A stretch of 64,000 nt of DNA, from NCBI RefSeq assembly GCF_000633395.1, contig NZ_AYMU01000002.1, positions 496,001 through 560,000 of the forward strand. Direction: 5' to 3'. A model generated the notes under the pieces. The model was not told the DNA's origin and searched no databases. It saw nothing but the letters and a program-made list of their open reading frames with translations. A program made the position numbers and the translations under genes. This DNA is from Pseudomonas sp. PH1b. Its GTDB lineage: Bacteria > Pseudomonadota > Gammaproteobacteria > Pseudomonadales > Pseudomonadaceae. Every line of letters begins with the position of its first letter. Position 1 is the first letter of the stretch. Positions 8,368-17,763 of the stretch are shown here, piece by piece.

Positions 8368-8661
8368 ATGCCGCGTCCCGCCTGGTCCCTGTTTGCCTAT
8401 CAACTGATCGAGCCTGATGAACAGCTTGACCTGTTCGCCTGCCAGGAAGTTAAGGTGCATCTGGTGACGCGTCAGCTGGAGTTGGGGGGCTCCGCCGACC
8501 GGACCTTGTGCGGCACCTTGCTGCCCGCACAGCCGCGCTGGTCGAGTGTGGATCGAACGATTTTCCAGGACCAGCGACTCTGCCCGTTGTGCCGGGCGAT
8601 TCTGGAGTCGCAAAAACGTGGTACTCCGCCGATCTGGCCTGAGTTGCGTTTCGAGCTGTAG
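8368..8661 (+). CDS. Conserved hypothetical protein with CxxC
   Basis: The protein has 97 residues from the ATG at 8368 (MPRPAWSLFAYQLIEPDEQLD); an in-frame TTG lies 12 bp earlier. Two cysteine positions are near the C-terminus (RLCPLCRAILESQ), and there is no signal peptide or membrane segment. I recognise it only as a gene conserved between tesA and the L,D-transpeptidase gene in pseudomonads. The CxxC pair could bind a metal, but with only two Cys this is weak. Function unknown. Confidence 0.75.
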   Translation: MPRPAWSLFAYQLIEPDEQLDLFACQEVKVHLVTRQLELGGSADRTLCGTLLPAQPRWSSVDRTIFQDQRLCPLCRAILESQKRGTPPIWPELRFEL

Positions 8662-8795
8662 ACGGTTGATAGCGGACCGTTTCGACAGGGATTTCACATG
8701 TCTGCGCTTGTCTCCCTTGCCTGGCTCCCGTAGCCAGGGGGCGGGGTGTACAATCGTGCTTCTTTCATTCGTTGTTCATGCGAAGGATTATCCGG

Positions 8796-9770
8796 ATGTT
8801 GCCGCGTCTCCCCGTCGTCACCCGCTGCCTGACACTTGCCGCATTGTGTGTGGCCGGTCCCGTTGCTGCGTTGGAACTGCCTCTACCGCCGCCTGGTGAA
8901 GACATCGTTGGCCAGGTGCAGGTGATCAAGGCCAAGTATGAGGACACCTTCGCCGACCTGGGCACCGCCTATGACCTGGGTTACCTGGAGATGGTGGCAG
9001 CCAACCCGGGTGTCGACCCCTGGTTGCCCGGAGCGGGCACCGAGGTGGTCCTGCCCACGCGCTTCATCCTCCCTCCGGGGCCTCGCGAAGGCATCGTGAT
9101 CAACCTCGCGGAGTATCGCCTGTACTATTTCCCCAAGGGCCGGAACGTGGTCTACACCTTCCCGCTGGGTATTGGCCGTGAAGGCTGGGGATCACCGATC
9201 GCCCATACCAGCATCACCGCAAAAACGCCTAACCCGACCTGGACACCTCCGGCGTCGATCAAGGCCGAGCACGCGGCTGATGGCGATCCGCTGCCGAACG
9301 TCGTCCCTGCAGGGCCGGATAACCCGTTGGGGCCCTTCAAGTTCACCCTGGGCACACCGGGTTATCTGATTCACGGCTCGAACAAGAAGTTCGGCATTGG
9401 CATGCGCACCAGCCATGGTTGTTTCCGCATGTTGAACAACAACGTGCTGGAAATGGCGGGCATGGTTCCGGTAGGGACTTCTGTGCGCATCATCAATGAC
9501 CCGTACAAGTTCGGCGTCAGTGGCGGCAAAGTCTATCTGGAGGCTCATACGCCGTTGGATGACAAGGGCAATCCTTCGGTGGTCGACAAACACACAGCGG
9601 TGATCAATGCCTTGCTCAAACGGGAAGATCTGGCCAACAACCTGCGCATGAACTGGGATGTGGTGCGTGATGTAGTGGCGGCCGAAGACGGCTTGCCGGT
9701 CGAGATTGCCGTGCCGACGGCAACGCCTGCGACCTCACTGTCCAGCACACCTTTCGATCTGCAGCAGTAA
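8796..9770 (+). CDS. L,D-transpeptidase of the ErfK/YbiS/YkuD family
   Basis: From the ATG at 8796, placed 6 bases after AAGGATTATCCGG, the protein has 324 residues; two upstream ATGs in frame lack a ribosome site. A signal peptide ends around GPVAA|LELP (25). Residues 40-90 resemble a LysM-like cell-wall-binding part. The YkuD domain follows, with H193 in IHGSN and the active-site block SHGCFRM (C209). Such enzymes make 3-3 peptidoglycan cross-links or attach lipoproteins to peptidoglycan. The neighbouring gene oprI encodes exactly such a lipoprotein, so OprI anchoring is a reasonable guess, not shown here. Confidence 0.92.
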   Translation: MLPRLPVVTRCLTLAALCVAGPVAALELPLPPPGEDIVGQVQVIKAKYEDTFADLGTAYDLGYLEMVAANPGVDPWLPGAGTEVVLPTRFILPPGPREGIVINLAEYRLYYFPKGRNVVYTFPLGIGREGWGSPIAHTSITAKTPNPTWTPPASIKAEHAADGDPLPNVVPAGPDNPLGPFKFTLGTPGYLIHGSNKKFGIGMRTSHGCFRMLNNNVLEMAGMVPVGTSVRIINDPYKFGVSGGKVYLEAHTPLDDKGNPSVVDKHTAVINALLKREDLANNLRMNWDVVRDVVAAEDGLPVEIAVPTATPATSLSSTPFDLQQ

Positions 9771-9784
9771 GCGCTGCAACTGAA

Positions 9785-9818
9785 CCCGCGGATACCGCTT
9801 GGCATCCGCGGGTTTTTT
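9785..9818 (+). terminator. Rho-independent terminator of the L,D-transpeptidase gene
   Basis: A perfect 9-bp stem, CCCGCGGAT (9785-9793) and ATCCGCGGG (9804-9812), is followed by six T residues, 15 bp after the stop codon. Confidence 0.9.
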
Positions 9819-9844
9819 ATTGTCGGTGGAAAACACCGGGCAAT

Positions 9845-9876
9845 AAAAAAGCCGACCCATAAAATGGGGCGGCTTG
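9845..9876 (-). terminator. Terminator of oprI
   Basis: On the minus strand, after the oprI stop, a stem with one mismatch (GCCGCCCC paired with GGGTCGGC) is followed by a run of T (complement of AAAAAA at 9845-9850). Confidence 0.85.
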
Positions 9877-9896
9877 ATAACAATCCCGAGGGACTA

Positions 9897-10148
9897 TTAC
9901 TTGCGGCTAGCTTTTTCCAGCATACGCAGAGCGCGCTCGTTAGCTTCGTCAGCAGTCTGTTGTGCTTTTTGAGCAGCAGCCAGAGCTTCATCAGCTTTAC
10001 GATAGGCTTCGTCTGCACGAGCCTGAGCACGAGCTGCTGCGTCTTCAGTAGCAGTCAGACGAGCTTCGGTTTCTTTGGATACGCTGCTGCAACCGGTAGC
10101 CAGAACTGCGGCCAGAGCCAGAGCAGAGAATTTCAGAACGTTGTTCAT
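9897..10148 (-). CDS. oprI: Major outer membrane lipoprotein OprI
   Basis: The protein has 83 residues, starting at the ATG at 10148 after AAGGGGAAC. The lipobox LATGC puts the lipidated Cys at position 20. The mature part is an Ala-rich heptad-repeat helix ([28 protein letters not shown]) ending in K, as in Pseudomonas OprI and Lpp-type lipoproteins. It is an abundant outer membrane lipoprotein that contacts peptidoglycan. A good sigma70-type promoter lies upstream. Codon use is strongly biased, as expected for a highly expressed gene. Confidence 0.97.
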   Translation of the reverse strand: MNNVLKFSALALAAVLATGCSSVSKETEARLTATEDAAARAQARADEAYRKADEALAAAQKAQQTADEANERALRMLEKASRK

Positions 10149-10214
10149 CGTGTTCCCCTTCAAGGACTTTCTATTAGTAGCTATCACCTCAGAGTGAGGA
10201 AATAGCCGGCGTAC

Positions 10215-10242
10215 ATACTACCCATTACTTGTAGTAAGTAAA
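10215..10242 (-). promoter_or_regulatory. Predicted oprI promoter
   Basis: On the minus strand, TTTACT (complement of 10237-10242) and TAGTAT (complement of 10215-10220) are separated by 16 bp, giving a leader of about 60 nt to the oprI ATG. Confidence 0.6.
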
Positions 10243-10793
10243 CTGACGTAGCGCAAGAAGCAAAAAAAATTCTAGGCGTTGAATCTTTTTCGAGCAACTT
10301 TTTAGCAGGTTGTATAAAAAATATTCAGCGGCAAGGCCCTGCCAGGGGAATGCTGTTTGTTTGCCAGCATGGCTCTCGGACTTTTCCAGGCACTGTTTCA
10401 GAGTCTAGGCTAAAGTCGATCTATATTGTGTCAGTGACACTTTTCTTCAGATTCTCTGCAGGCCCAAGCCTATCTTTGTCCATCTTGGCGGTGACTTTAA
10501 AAGGCGGCGTTCGTCTCAAGTTTCAGCATCCGGCGATGTATAGCCTCAGGGCCTTCTTGCCTTGATCGTGGCGACGCTTCCTCAAGCGATGCGGGGGGCA
10601 TAGCTGCTGATCTGTGACGAGCGTAGCTTGAGCATTTATGCCAATGGCGCCTACTATTTTGTAACGTGCTCATGGTGCAAGAGCGAAAGCAGTTGCTTGG
10701 CGTCAGACAGGCACGAGGTGGCGTAAGTTGTTCCTTCGCCGGAAAAACATCGGTAAGGTAGGGGTCGGTATTCCAGACCCGCAAGGAGTAGTG
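10243..10793. other. Intergenic region between oprI and the GNAT gene
   Basis: About 550 bp with AT-richer stretches and no convincing gene; the small open frames here have no ribosome site or recognisable product. A perfect 6-bp-arm palindrome GTGTCA-G-TGACAC sits at 10428-10440. A clear AAGGAG lies at 10782-10787 before the GNAT gene. No terminator-ended small RNA was evident. Confidence 0.5.
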
Positions 10794-11075
10794 ATGAGCG
10801 AGGCGTTGTCCATCCACCATGACCAGGCTGGTCATCAGTTCGAGACCAATGTGGACGGTCATCGTGCCTACCTGACCTATATGGACCTGGGTAAGCAGAC
10901 CCTGGATATCTACCGCACCTTCGTGCCCAACGCTTTGCGTGGGCGTGGAATTGCCGCGGCACTGACCGAGCAGGCACTGGAGTACGCCGAACGCATGGGC
11001 TACACAGTGATTCCGTCCTGCTCCTACGTTGAGCGCTACATGGAGCGTCATCAGCGCCACGCCGCGAAACTCTGA
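10794..11075 (+). CDS. Small GNAT-type N-acetyltransferase (COG2388/YjdJ-like)
   Basis: The protein has 93 residues from the ATG at 10794, with AAGGAG 7 bases upstream; the frame is open further but only this start has a ribosome site. The acetyl-CoA loop is seen as VPNALRGRGIAAALTEQALEYA, followed by VIPSCSYVERYMERH, typical of the short single-domain GNAT group (Acetyltransf_CG). Its substrate is unknown. It stands alone, convergent with the DAHP synthase gene. Confidence 0.88.
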   Translation: MSEALSIHHDQAGHQFETNVDGHRAYLTYMDLGKQTLDIYRTFVPNALRGRGIAAALTEQALEYAERMGYTVIPSCSYVERYMERHQRHAAKL

Positions 11076-11090
11076 CTGGGGCGACCATAA

Positions 11091-11119
11091 AAAACGCCGG
11101 GCTTGGCCCGGCGTTTTTG
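11091..11119. terminator. Bidirectional terminator between the GNAT gene and aroF
   Basis: A 9-bp stem ACGCCGGGC / GCCCGGCGT (11094-11102, 11106-11114) is flanked by A residues on the left and T residues on the right, so it can stop both converging genes. Confidence 0.9.
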
Positions 11120-11135
11120 TGTCCGTCGAAAACAA

Positions 11136-12212
11136 TCAGCTGCGATTGCGTTTCGGCAGAACGTCCTTGAGCTTGGCATGCATGCCACGCAGGGTCTTCT
11201 CGGTGCTTTCCCAGTCGATGCAGGCATCGGTGACCGAGACGCCGTACTGCAGTTCCGAGAGGTCCTTCGGAATAGCCTGGCAGCCCCAGTTCAAGTGGCT
11301 CTCGACCATCAGGCCGATGATCGACTGGTTGCCTTCGAGGATCTGGTTGGCGACGTTCTCCATGACCAGAGGCTGCAGGGCCGGATCCTTGTTGGAGTTG
11401 GCATGGCTGCAGTCGATCATGATGTTCGGCTTGATCTTGGCCTTGGTCAGCGCCTGCTCACAGACCGCGACACTGACCGAGTCATAGTTGGGCTTGCCGT
11501 TGCCGCCCCGCAGCACCACGTGACCGTAGGCGTTGCCTTTGGTGGTGACGATCGACACGCCGCCCTGTGGGTTGATCCCGAGGAAACGGTGCGGGCTGGA
11601 AACCGACTGCAAGGCGTTGATCGCCACGGTCAGGCCACCGTCGGTGCCATTCTTGAAACCTACTGCCGAGGACAGGCCCGAGGCCATTTCCCGGTGGGTC
11701 TGGGATTCGGTGGTACGCGCGCCAATGGCCGACCAGCTGATCAGGTCCTGCAGGTACTGCGGGGAGATCGGGTCCAGCGCTTCGGTGGCGGTGGGCAGGC
11801 CCATGTCAGCCAGGTCCAGCAGCAGTTGGCGGCCGATGTGCAGGCCGTCCTGGATCTTGAACGAGTCATCCAGGTAGGGGTCGTTGATCAGGCCTTTCCA
11901 GCCGACAGTGGTCCGGGGCTTTTCGAAGTAGACCCGCATGACCAGGTACAGGGTATCGGACACTTCCGCCGCCAGGGCCTTGAGCCGCTCGGCGTATTCG
12001 TGGGCCGCCTTGATGTCGTGGATCGAGCAGGGCCCAATGACGATGAACAGACGATGGTCGGTGCCGTCGAGGATATTGCGAATGACCTCGCGACCCTTGG
12101 TCACGGTGCGCAAGGCGGTGTCGCTCAGCGGGATGTCTCGTTTGAGTTGATCAGGGGTGATCAGGGTCTCGTTGGAGGCGACGTTAAGGTCGTTGATCGG
12201 TAAATCAGCCAT
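11136..12212 (-). CDS. aroF: 3-deoxy-7-phosphoheptulonate synthase, class I (AroF/G/H type)
   Basis: The 358-residue enzyme condenses phosphoenolpyruvate and erythrose 4-phosphate, the first step of the shikimate pathway. Family blocks are present: RLFIVIGPCSIHD, MRVYFEKPRTTVGWKG, GARTTESQTHREMASGLS, GFKNGTDG and MIDCSHANSNKD. Which aromatic amino acid inhibits it cannot be read from the sequence. It is transcribed leftward as a single gene. A second, unrelated class II DAHP synthase lies at 29143-30489. Confidence 0.95.
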   Translation of the reverse strand: MADLPINDLNVASNETLITPDQLKRDIPLSDTALRTVTKGREVIRNILDGTDHRLFIVIGPCSIHDIKAAHEYAERLKALAAEVSDTLYLVMRVYFEKPRTTVGWKGLINDPYLDDSFKIQDGLHIGRQLLLDLADMGLPTATEALDPISPQYLQDLISWSAIGARTTESQTHREMASGLSSAVGFKNGTDGGLTVAINALQSVSSPHRFLGINPQGGVSIVTTKGNAYGHVVLRGGNGKPNYDSVSVAVCEQALTKAKIKPNIMIDCSHANSNKDPALQPLVMENVANQILEGNQSIIGLMVESHLNWGCQAIPKDLSELQYGVSVTDACIDWESTEKTLRGMHAKLKDVLPKRNRS

Positions 12213-12352
12213 CGTGTTACTCGTCAGGTCACGGGTGCCGGCCGCCAGCGATCCCCGCGCGGCGGAGCACAGCGGATTTGAGCGCGTCGGGGAGCGGAAC
12301 CTTAGCGCGTTACCCGGTGACTCTACAATGGGCAGGCGGCGGTTTTATTGGG

Positions 12353-12820
12353 CTATGGCTGCATAAAAGCCTGGTGCACGCTGTCTTCGGAATAGTCCTG
12401 GGCATGCTGCTCGACCCAGTCCAGGGCCAGTGCTTCGATGCATTGCTGTTCGCTTTGCGGTTCATGCAGGCGACAGTAGCGGGCGATCTGGCACACCTGC
12501 TCACCCATGCGTGCCCCGAACAGGGTCTGCTCATCGACGAAGGCGATGCCCACCAGGTAGCCGCGCTTGCGTTTCAGGCACCAGGCGACATAACCGTTGT
12601 AGCGGGCATTCTCGCCCAGCGTCGGCATATAGACCTCCAGCGCCGTGCCGCGGCGCCAGGCCCGATGGTAATTGCATGCCATACCGCCGAGGCTGATAGT
12701 GTGCAACCGCTGGTGCGAGATACAGGCGTACTGGCGCAGAGTCAGTTCAACCGGAACATCATCAGGATGAGGCAGAAAACGTCCCATGACCGCAGGCTCC
12801 AAGTGTCGTCCAATTGACAT
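12353..12820 (-). CDS. PilZ domain protein
   Basis: The protein has 155 residues from the ATG at 12820, preceded by GGGGGAGACA; a second ATG at 12787 is possible. The PilZ-like beta core is suggested by RLHTISLGGMACNYHRAWRRGTALEVYMPTL and YVAWCLKRKRGYLVGIAF. The clear RxxxR and D/NxSxxG c-di-GMP motifs are degenerate (S-L-G-G present, upstream Arg weak), so c-di-GMP binding is uncertain. It diverges from the thioredoxin-like gene, and the two start regions overlap or nearly touch. Confidence 0.7.
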   Translation of the reverse strand: MSIGRHLEPAVMGRFLPHPDDVPVELTLRQYACISHQRLHTISLGGMACNYHRAWRRGTALEVYMPTLGENARYNGYVAWCLKRKRGYLVGIAFVDEQTLFGARMGEQVCQIARYCRLHEPQSEQQCIEALALDWVEQHAQDYSEDSVHQAFMQP

Positions 12821-12836
12821 TGTCTCCCCCAGTATA

Positions 12837-13172
12837 GTGGTCGAATTGGAACTGACCGACTTCGATATCGACCAGCAATTGCTGAGCCTGGACGGCGTTT
12901 CTCTGGTGGTTTTCACCAGTATTGGCTGTTCCGGCTGTCGTTGGGCGCGGGCGCAACTGCCCGCTCTTGAGCTGCCGGTCGATCGTTTGTGCTGGATCGA
13001 TGCGGGCGAGAACGGCGGTGCGGTGGAGCGTTATCAGGTATTTCACCTGCCCGCCCTGTTTGTGGTGCGCAATGGCGAGTTTCATGGCGCTCTGCAGTCG
13101 CGGTTGACGCAAGTGGAGCTCATTGCAAACTTGCGTCAGGCGCTTAACCGAATACCAGAGGAGTTGCCTTGA
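12837..13172 (+). CDS. Thioredoxin-family protein
   Basis: The protein has about 111 residues if read from the GTG at 12837; the frame also allows an ATG at 12786 that would overlap the PilZ gene, and neither has an ideal ribosome site. The thioredoxin-fold core FTSIGCSGCRWARAQLP has the redox pair CSGC, followed by YQVFHLPALFVVRNGEF, where the cis-Pro of the fold (HLPA) is present. There is no signal peptide, so it is cytoplasmic. The stop overlaps the ATG of the next gene (TGATG), so they are co-translated. Confidence 0.82.
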   Translation: MVELELTDFDIDQQLLSLDGVSLVVFTSIGCSGCRWARAQLPALELPVDRLCWIDAGENGGAVERYQVFHLPALFVVRNGEFHGALQSRLTQVELIANLRQALNRIPEELP

Positions 13173-14128
13173 TGGATGCAGGCCGTAAACCGCGTGTGGG
13201 CATTATCGGGACCGGAGCGATCGGAGGTTTTTACGGCGTGATGCTGGCCCGAGCCGGCTTCGATGTGCACTTTCTATTGCGCAGCGAATATTCGACCGTG
13301 GTCGAACAGGGCCTGCATCTCAACAGTGCCCAGCATGGGGCGTTGAGCCTGAAGCCGGTGCAGGCCTATGCCCGTGCCGAAGACATGCCGCCCTGTGACT
13401 GGCTGTTGGTGGGGGCCAAGACCACCAGCAATGTCGAACTGGCTCCGGCGCTTATCCAGGCAGCGGCCCCCGATGCCAGGATCCTGGTATTGCAAAACGG
13501 CCTGGACGTGGAGGACAGCCTGCGTGCGGTGCTTCCCGAGTCGCTGCACCTGTTGGGAGGGCTGTGCTTTATCTGTGTGCATCGCGCCGGTCCGGGGCAG
13601 ATCGAGCATCAGGCCCTCGGAGCTGTGAACCTGGGCTATCACAGCGGTCCAGCCAGCGCAGAGCCGGGTCTAAGCCAGGCCATTGTCGAGGAGGGCGCGG
13701 CACTGTTTCGCGAGGCCGGGATCGCTTCCCAGGCCATGAACAACCTGCATCAGGCTCGTTGGCAGAAGCTGGTGTGGAATGTGCCGTACAACGGTTTGTC
13801 GGTGCTGCTCAAGGCCAGCACTACGCCGCTGATGGCTGATCCCGGCAGTCGCGAGTTGATTCAGGACCTTATGGAGGAAGTGCTGCAGGGCGCAGCGGCC
13901 TGCGGCTACGAGATCCTGGCGGTGTATGCACAGCAGCTGTTCAAGTCCACCGAACAGATGCCCGACTATTGGCCGAGCATGTACCATGATTTTCTGCACC
14001 AGCGGCCCCTGGAGCTGGCGGCTATCTATGCCGCTCCTTTGGCGGCGGCGCGGGCAGCAGGGTGTGAGTTGCCGAAAATCCGGGCGCTGTACCAGGCCTT
14101 GAGTTTCATCGACCGGCATCACGCTTGA
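13172..14128 (+). CDS. Ketopantoate reductase-like (PanE/ApbA family) oxidoreductase
   Basis: The protein has 318 residues from the ATG at 13172. An N-terminal NADPH-binding Rossmann loop VGIIGTGAIGGFYGVMLARAG is followed by VGAKTTSN and the helical ApbA C-terminal domain with the conserved KLVWNVPYNGLSVLL segment. The family reduces 2-dehydropantoate to pantoate for coenzyme A. Pseudomonads have several paralogues, so this copy may act on another 2-keto acid. It follows the thioredoxin-like gene with a 1-bp overlap. Confidence 0.85.
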   Translation: MDAGRKPRVGIIGTGAIGGFYGVMLARAGFDVHFLLRSEYSTVVEQGLHLNSAQHGALSLKPVQAYARAEDMPPCDWLLVGAKTTSNVELAPALIQAAAPDARILVLQNGLDVEDSLRAVLPESLHLLGGLCFICVHRAGPGQIEHQALGAVNLGYHSGPASAEPGLSQAIVEEGAALFREAGIASQAMNNLHQARWQKLVWNVPYNGLSVLLKASTTPLMADPGSRELIQDLMEEVLQGAAACGYEILAVYAQQLFKSTEQMPDYWPSMYHDFLHQRPLELAAIYAAPLAAARAAGCELPKIRALYQALSFIDRHHA

Positions 14129-14158
14129 GCTGAGCTCATCACCTGAAGGGGACGGAAT

Positions 14159-15064
14159 ATGGCCAAGGGCCTGGATGGCAAACTGGTGGTGGCGATTTCG
14201 TCACGGGCGCTGTTCGACCTGAGCGACAGCCACAAGGTCTATCTAGCCCAGGGGGTCGAGGCCTATCGGCAGTACCAGATCGAACATGAGGAAGAGACAC
14301 TCGAACCGGGCGATGCATTTCCCCTGGTGAAAAAGCTGCTCAGCCTGAATGCCAGCCTGGGGCGAGCACGGGTCGAGGTGGTGCTGGTGTCGCGCAACAG
14401 TGCCGACACCGGCTTGCGGGTTTTCAACTCGATCGAGCACTACGGCCTGGCCATTTCCCGCGCCGCGTTCGTTGGCGGGCGCAGTCCCTACCCTTATCTG
14501 GCGGCTTTTGGCTGCGACTTGTTTCTCTCCACGCATGCTGAAGATGTGCGCAGTGCGCTGGAGGCCGGGTTCGCCGCCGCGACCATCCTCTCCGGCGGCG
14601 CTCGGCGTGCCGAGAACGGCGAGTTGCGCATTGCCTTCGACGGTGACGCCGTACTGTTCTCCGATGACTCGGAGCGGGTCTACCAGTCGGGCGGCTTGGA
14701 AGCCTTCCAGGCCAGTGAGCGGCAAGCCGCTCGGGAGCCATTGCCGGGCGGACCGTTCAAGGGATTCCTGGCGGCGCTCAACCTGCTCCAGGGCGAGTTT
14801 CCCAACGACGCCTGCCCGATCCGCACCGCCCTGGTCACCGCGCGCTCGGCACCGGCTCACGAGCGGGTGATCCGCACCTTGCGCGAGTGGGATATCCGCC
14901 TCGACGAGTCGCTGTTCCTTGGCGGGCTGGAAAAGGCCGCCTTCCTCGAAGCCTTCGCCGCCGATGTGTTTTTCGACGACCAGGCTGGTCATTGCGAATT
15001 GGCGCGCGAGGTAGTCGCCACCGGTCATGTTCCCCACGGCATCAGCAACGAAGCCAGAACCTGA
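14159..15064 (+). CDS. 5'-nucleotidase (NT5C1-like, PF06189 family)
   Basis: The 301-residue protein starts 8 bases after GGGGACGG. It matches the cytosolic 5'-nucleotidase family: LVVAISSRALFDL at the start, the long conserved block GLRVFNSIEHYGLAISRAAF and GGRSPYPYL, then FLSTHAEDV and a C-terminal FLGGLEKAAFLEAFAADVFFDDQ with acidic residues for the metal site. Members hydrolyse nucleoside monophosphates. It reads in the same direction as the reductase, 30 bp downstream, and may be in the same operon. Confidence 0.9.
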   Translation: MAKGLDGKLVVAISSRALFDLSDSHKVYLAQGVEAYRQYQIEHEEETLEPGDAFPLVKKLLSLNASLGRARVEVVLVSRNSADTGLRVFNSIEHYGLAISRAAFVGGRSPYPYLAAFGCDLFLSTHAEDVRSALEAGFAAATILSGGARRAENGELRIAFDGDAVLFSDDSERVYQSGGLEAFQASERQAAREPLPGGPFKGFLAALNLLQGEFPNDACPIRTALVTARSAPAHERVIRTLREWDIRLDESLFLGGLEKAAFLEAFAADVFFDDQAGHCELAREVVATGHVPHGISNEART

Positions 15065-15159
15065 GCCTTCAAGTTCAGGGGCTGGCGTCGAACCTCCCAC
15101 AGTTCCAGGCACTGCTAAGCTGAATCAATCTCCGCCGTATTGGCAGTTGAGGAGGTCAT

Positions 15160-15660
15160 ATGATTCGTTCGATGCTGTATGCCACCGACCTCGGTCTGTA
15201 TGCGCCTTTTGTAATGCAGCATGCCCTGGAACTGGCTCGAACGTTCAATGCCGACTTACATGTAGTGCACGCCGTGGAACCCATGGGACTGTTCGCCGAA
15301 TCGGTGCTGCAGAGCTACCTGGATGAGCAATCGCTGAACGAGTTTCATCGCCAGGGGTTGAGCACGGTGATGGCCAATATCGAGCAGCGGGTGCTGGACA
15401 GCTTTCGCGAAGAGTTGGGGGAGGGCTTGCAGGACCTGACCTTGATCCAGTCGGTGCGGGTCCTTCAGGGGGATCCGTCCCAGGTGATTCTGGACCAGGC
15501 GGCGAAACTCTCGGTGGATTTGCTGATCGTAGGAAGTCACAGCCACGGGGTCGGAGCGCAAACCCCTTTGGGGCGTACGGCAGCGCGGGTTTTGCAGCTG
15601 GCCAAAGTGCCGGTTTACCTGGTGCCTCTGGTACAGCGTCGACGCCAGGAGGATGTCTGA
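15160..15660 (+). CDS. Universal stress protein (UspA family)
   Basis: The 166-residue single-domain protein starts after GAGGAGGTCAT. The N-terminal SMLYATDLG and C-terminal VDLLIVGSHSHG...PLGRTAARVLQLAKVPVYLVP follow the UspA fold and its ATP-binding G-x2-G-x(n)-G pattern. Such proteins help survival under stress or anaerobic conditions, but the specific role here is unknown. It is a single gene upstream of cysB. Confidence 0.92.
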   Translation: MIRSMLYATDLGLYAPFVMQHALELARTFNADLHVVHAVEPMGLFAESVLQSYLDEQSLNEFHRQGLSTVMANIEQRVLDSFREELGEGLQDLTLIQSVRVLQGDPSQVILDQAAKLSVDLLIVGSHSHGVGAQTPLGRTAARVLQLAKVPVYLVPLVQRRRQEDV

Positions 15661-15762
15661 AGGCGGAATGGAAAATTCTGAATAAAAGTTCTAGATTTAT
15701 TCTCCTGACCATTAATATAGTTATATACCGTCGCTGATACCCGTGGCGTCTACCTGCTTTGA

Positions 15763-16746
<984 letters not shown>

Positions 16747-16758
16747 TACTGCCCTCGA

Positions 16759-17241
16759 TTACCGGACCTCGGTGACAGTGAACTGTTGCCGAGTGCCGGC
16801 CACCACGATCTCCACCTCATCCTCCTCGAACTTGCCCAGCAGGCTGTTGCCCAGCGGGGAGCGCGGGGTGATGACGGTCACCAGTTGGCCCACCACATGG
16901 ACTTTCAGTCCTGCTCCATCGGGCCCCAGGAACAGCCATTGCTCGTGGCCGTCTGCATCTTCCAGCCCCAGTAGCGTGCCGACTTGAATCCCGGATCGAG
17001 CGTCGTAGGGACGCAGGGGCAGATTTTGCCAAAGATTCAGGGCCAGGCGGATTTCCTCCACCCGCCGAGCCTGGCCTGCCGCCAGGTAGGAAGCTTCCAG
17101 TCCTAAGGTGTCGTACTTGTTCTCGGCAATATTCTCTTCGTGAGTGGCGGTTTCGTAGGCGGTCTTGGCGGCGCGCACGGCAATCTCCAGGTCATCCTGA
17201 AGCTGTTGCAGAATCAGTTGGCAGACAGACTGTTTATTCAT
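16759..17241 (-). CDS. GreA/GreB-family RNA polymerase-binding protein
   Basis: The protein has 160 residues from the ATG at 17241. An N-terminal coiled coil (ILQQLQDDLEIAVRAAKTAYETATHEEN) is followed by an FKBP-like C-terminal domain (VITPRSPLGNSLLGKFEEDEVEIVV) as in Gre factors. In Gre-type proteins the coiled coil enters the polymerase secondary channel; the tip of this coil has acidic residues (EENIAENKYD). It lies 2 bp after the membrane protein gene, so they form an operon. It is the only other Gre-like gene in the window, where greB is broken. Confidence 0.85.
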   Translation of the reverse strand: MNKQSVCQLILQQLQDDLEIAVRAAKTAYETATHEENIAENKYDTLGLEASYLAAGQARRVEEIRLALNLWQNLPLRPYDARSGIQVGTLLGLEDADGHEQWLFLGPDGAGLKVHVVGQLVTVITPRSPLGNSLLGKFEEDEVEIVVAGTRQQFTVTEVR

Positions 17242-17243
17242 GA

Positions 17244-17639
17244 TCAATTACAGAATTGCAGGACATTGGCCCGGCTCTTGTCGTTGGGTGCCGTCTGGTC
17301 CTGCTGCAGCCAGAACTGGCACTTGGGATTGTTCAGGTTGCGCGGGTTGCTGCGGGCGTTCTCCAGAGATTGCGCCTCTTCGTTCTTGCGCAGGTTTTCC
17401 TGATACTGCTCGAACAGTCGGTTGGGCGGTTCTGGCGTGGCCACTGGCGGTTTGGCCAATTGCTGCACGGCCTGGGTCACGGGCGCCAATTGCTCGCTGA
17501 AGAGAAAATGCATGGCCAGCCAGCAGGTCAGGGCAATTGCCAGAAAGCCCAGCCACAGGCCCAGGGCGATGCTGGCACAGAGCGCCAGGGCATTGAACCT
17601 GATGCGCAAGGGGCGACGGGCGGGCGGGCGATGGGGCAT
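17244..17639 (-). CDS. Single-pass membrane protein of unknown function
   Basis: The 131-residue protein has a basic N-terminus (MPHRPPARRPLRIRFN), one strong membrane helix (about residues 17-45, LCASIALGLWLGFLAIALTC), a Pro-rich linker and a polar C-terminal tail with the conserved-looking NNPKCQFWLQQD. I do not recognise a domain. The tail should be periplasmic if the positive-inside rule holds. It is co-transcribed with the Gre-like gene and divergent from earP. Confidence 0.75.
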   Translation of the reverse strand: MPHRPPARRPLRIRFNALALCASIALGLWLGFLAIALTCWLAMHFLFSEQLAPVTQAVQQLAKPPVATPEPPNRLFEQYQENLRKNEEAQSLENARSNPRNLNNPKCQFWLQQDQTAPNDKSRANVLQFCN

Positions 17640-17763
17640 GGTTGCCTCCGGGCGGGCAGTAGTGGGCGAGGGCTGATTGTCGCACGAAGATTAATCGAGG
17701 TTGGCCCTTCTGCGCAGGCGCATTTATGCGGACAATCGGCGCCTTTGCCAATCGAGGACTGGA

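Noticed and set aside
10350..10565. 71-codon plus-strand frame between oprI and the GNAT gene
   Set aside because: No ribosome site and non-coding composition; no family recognised.
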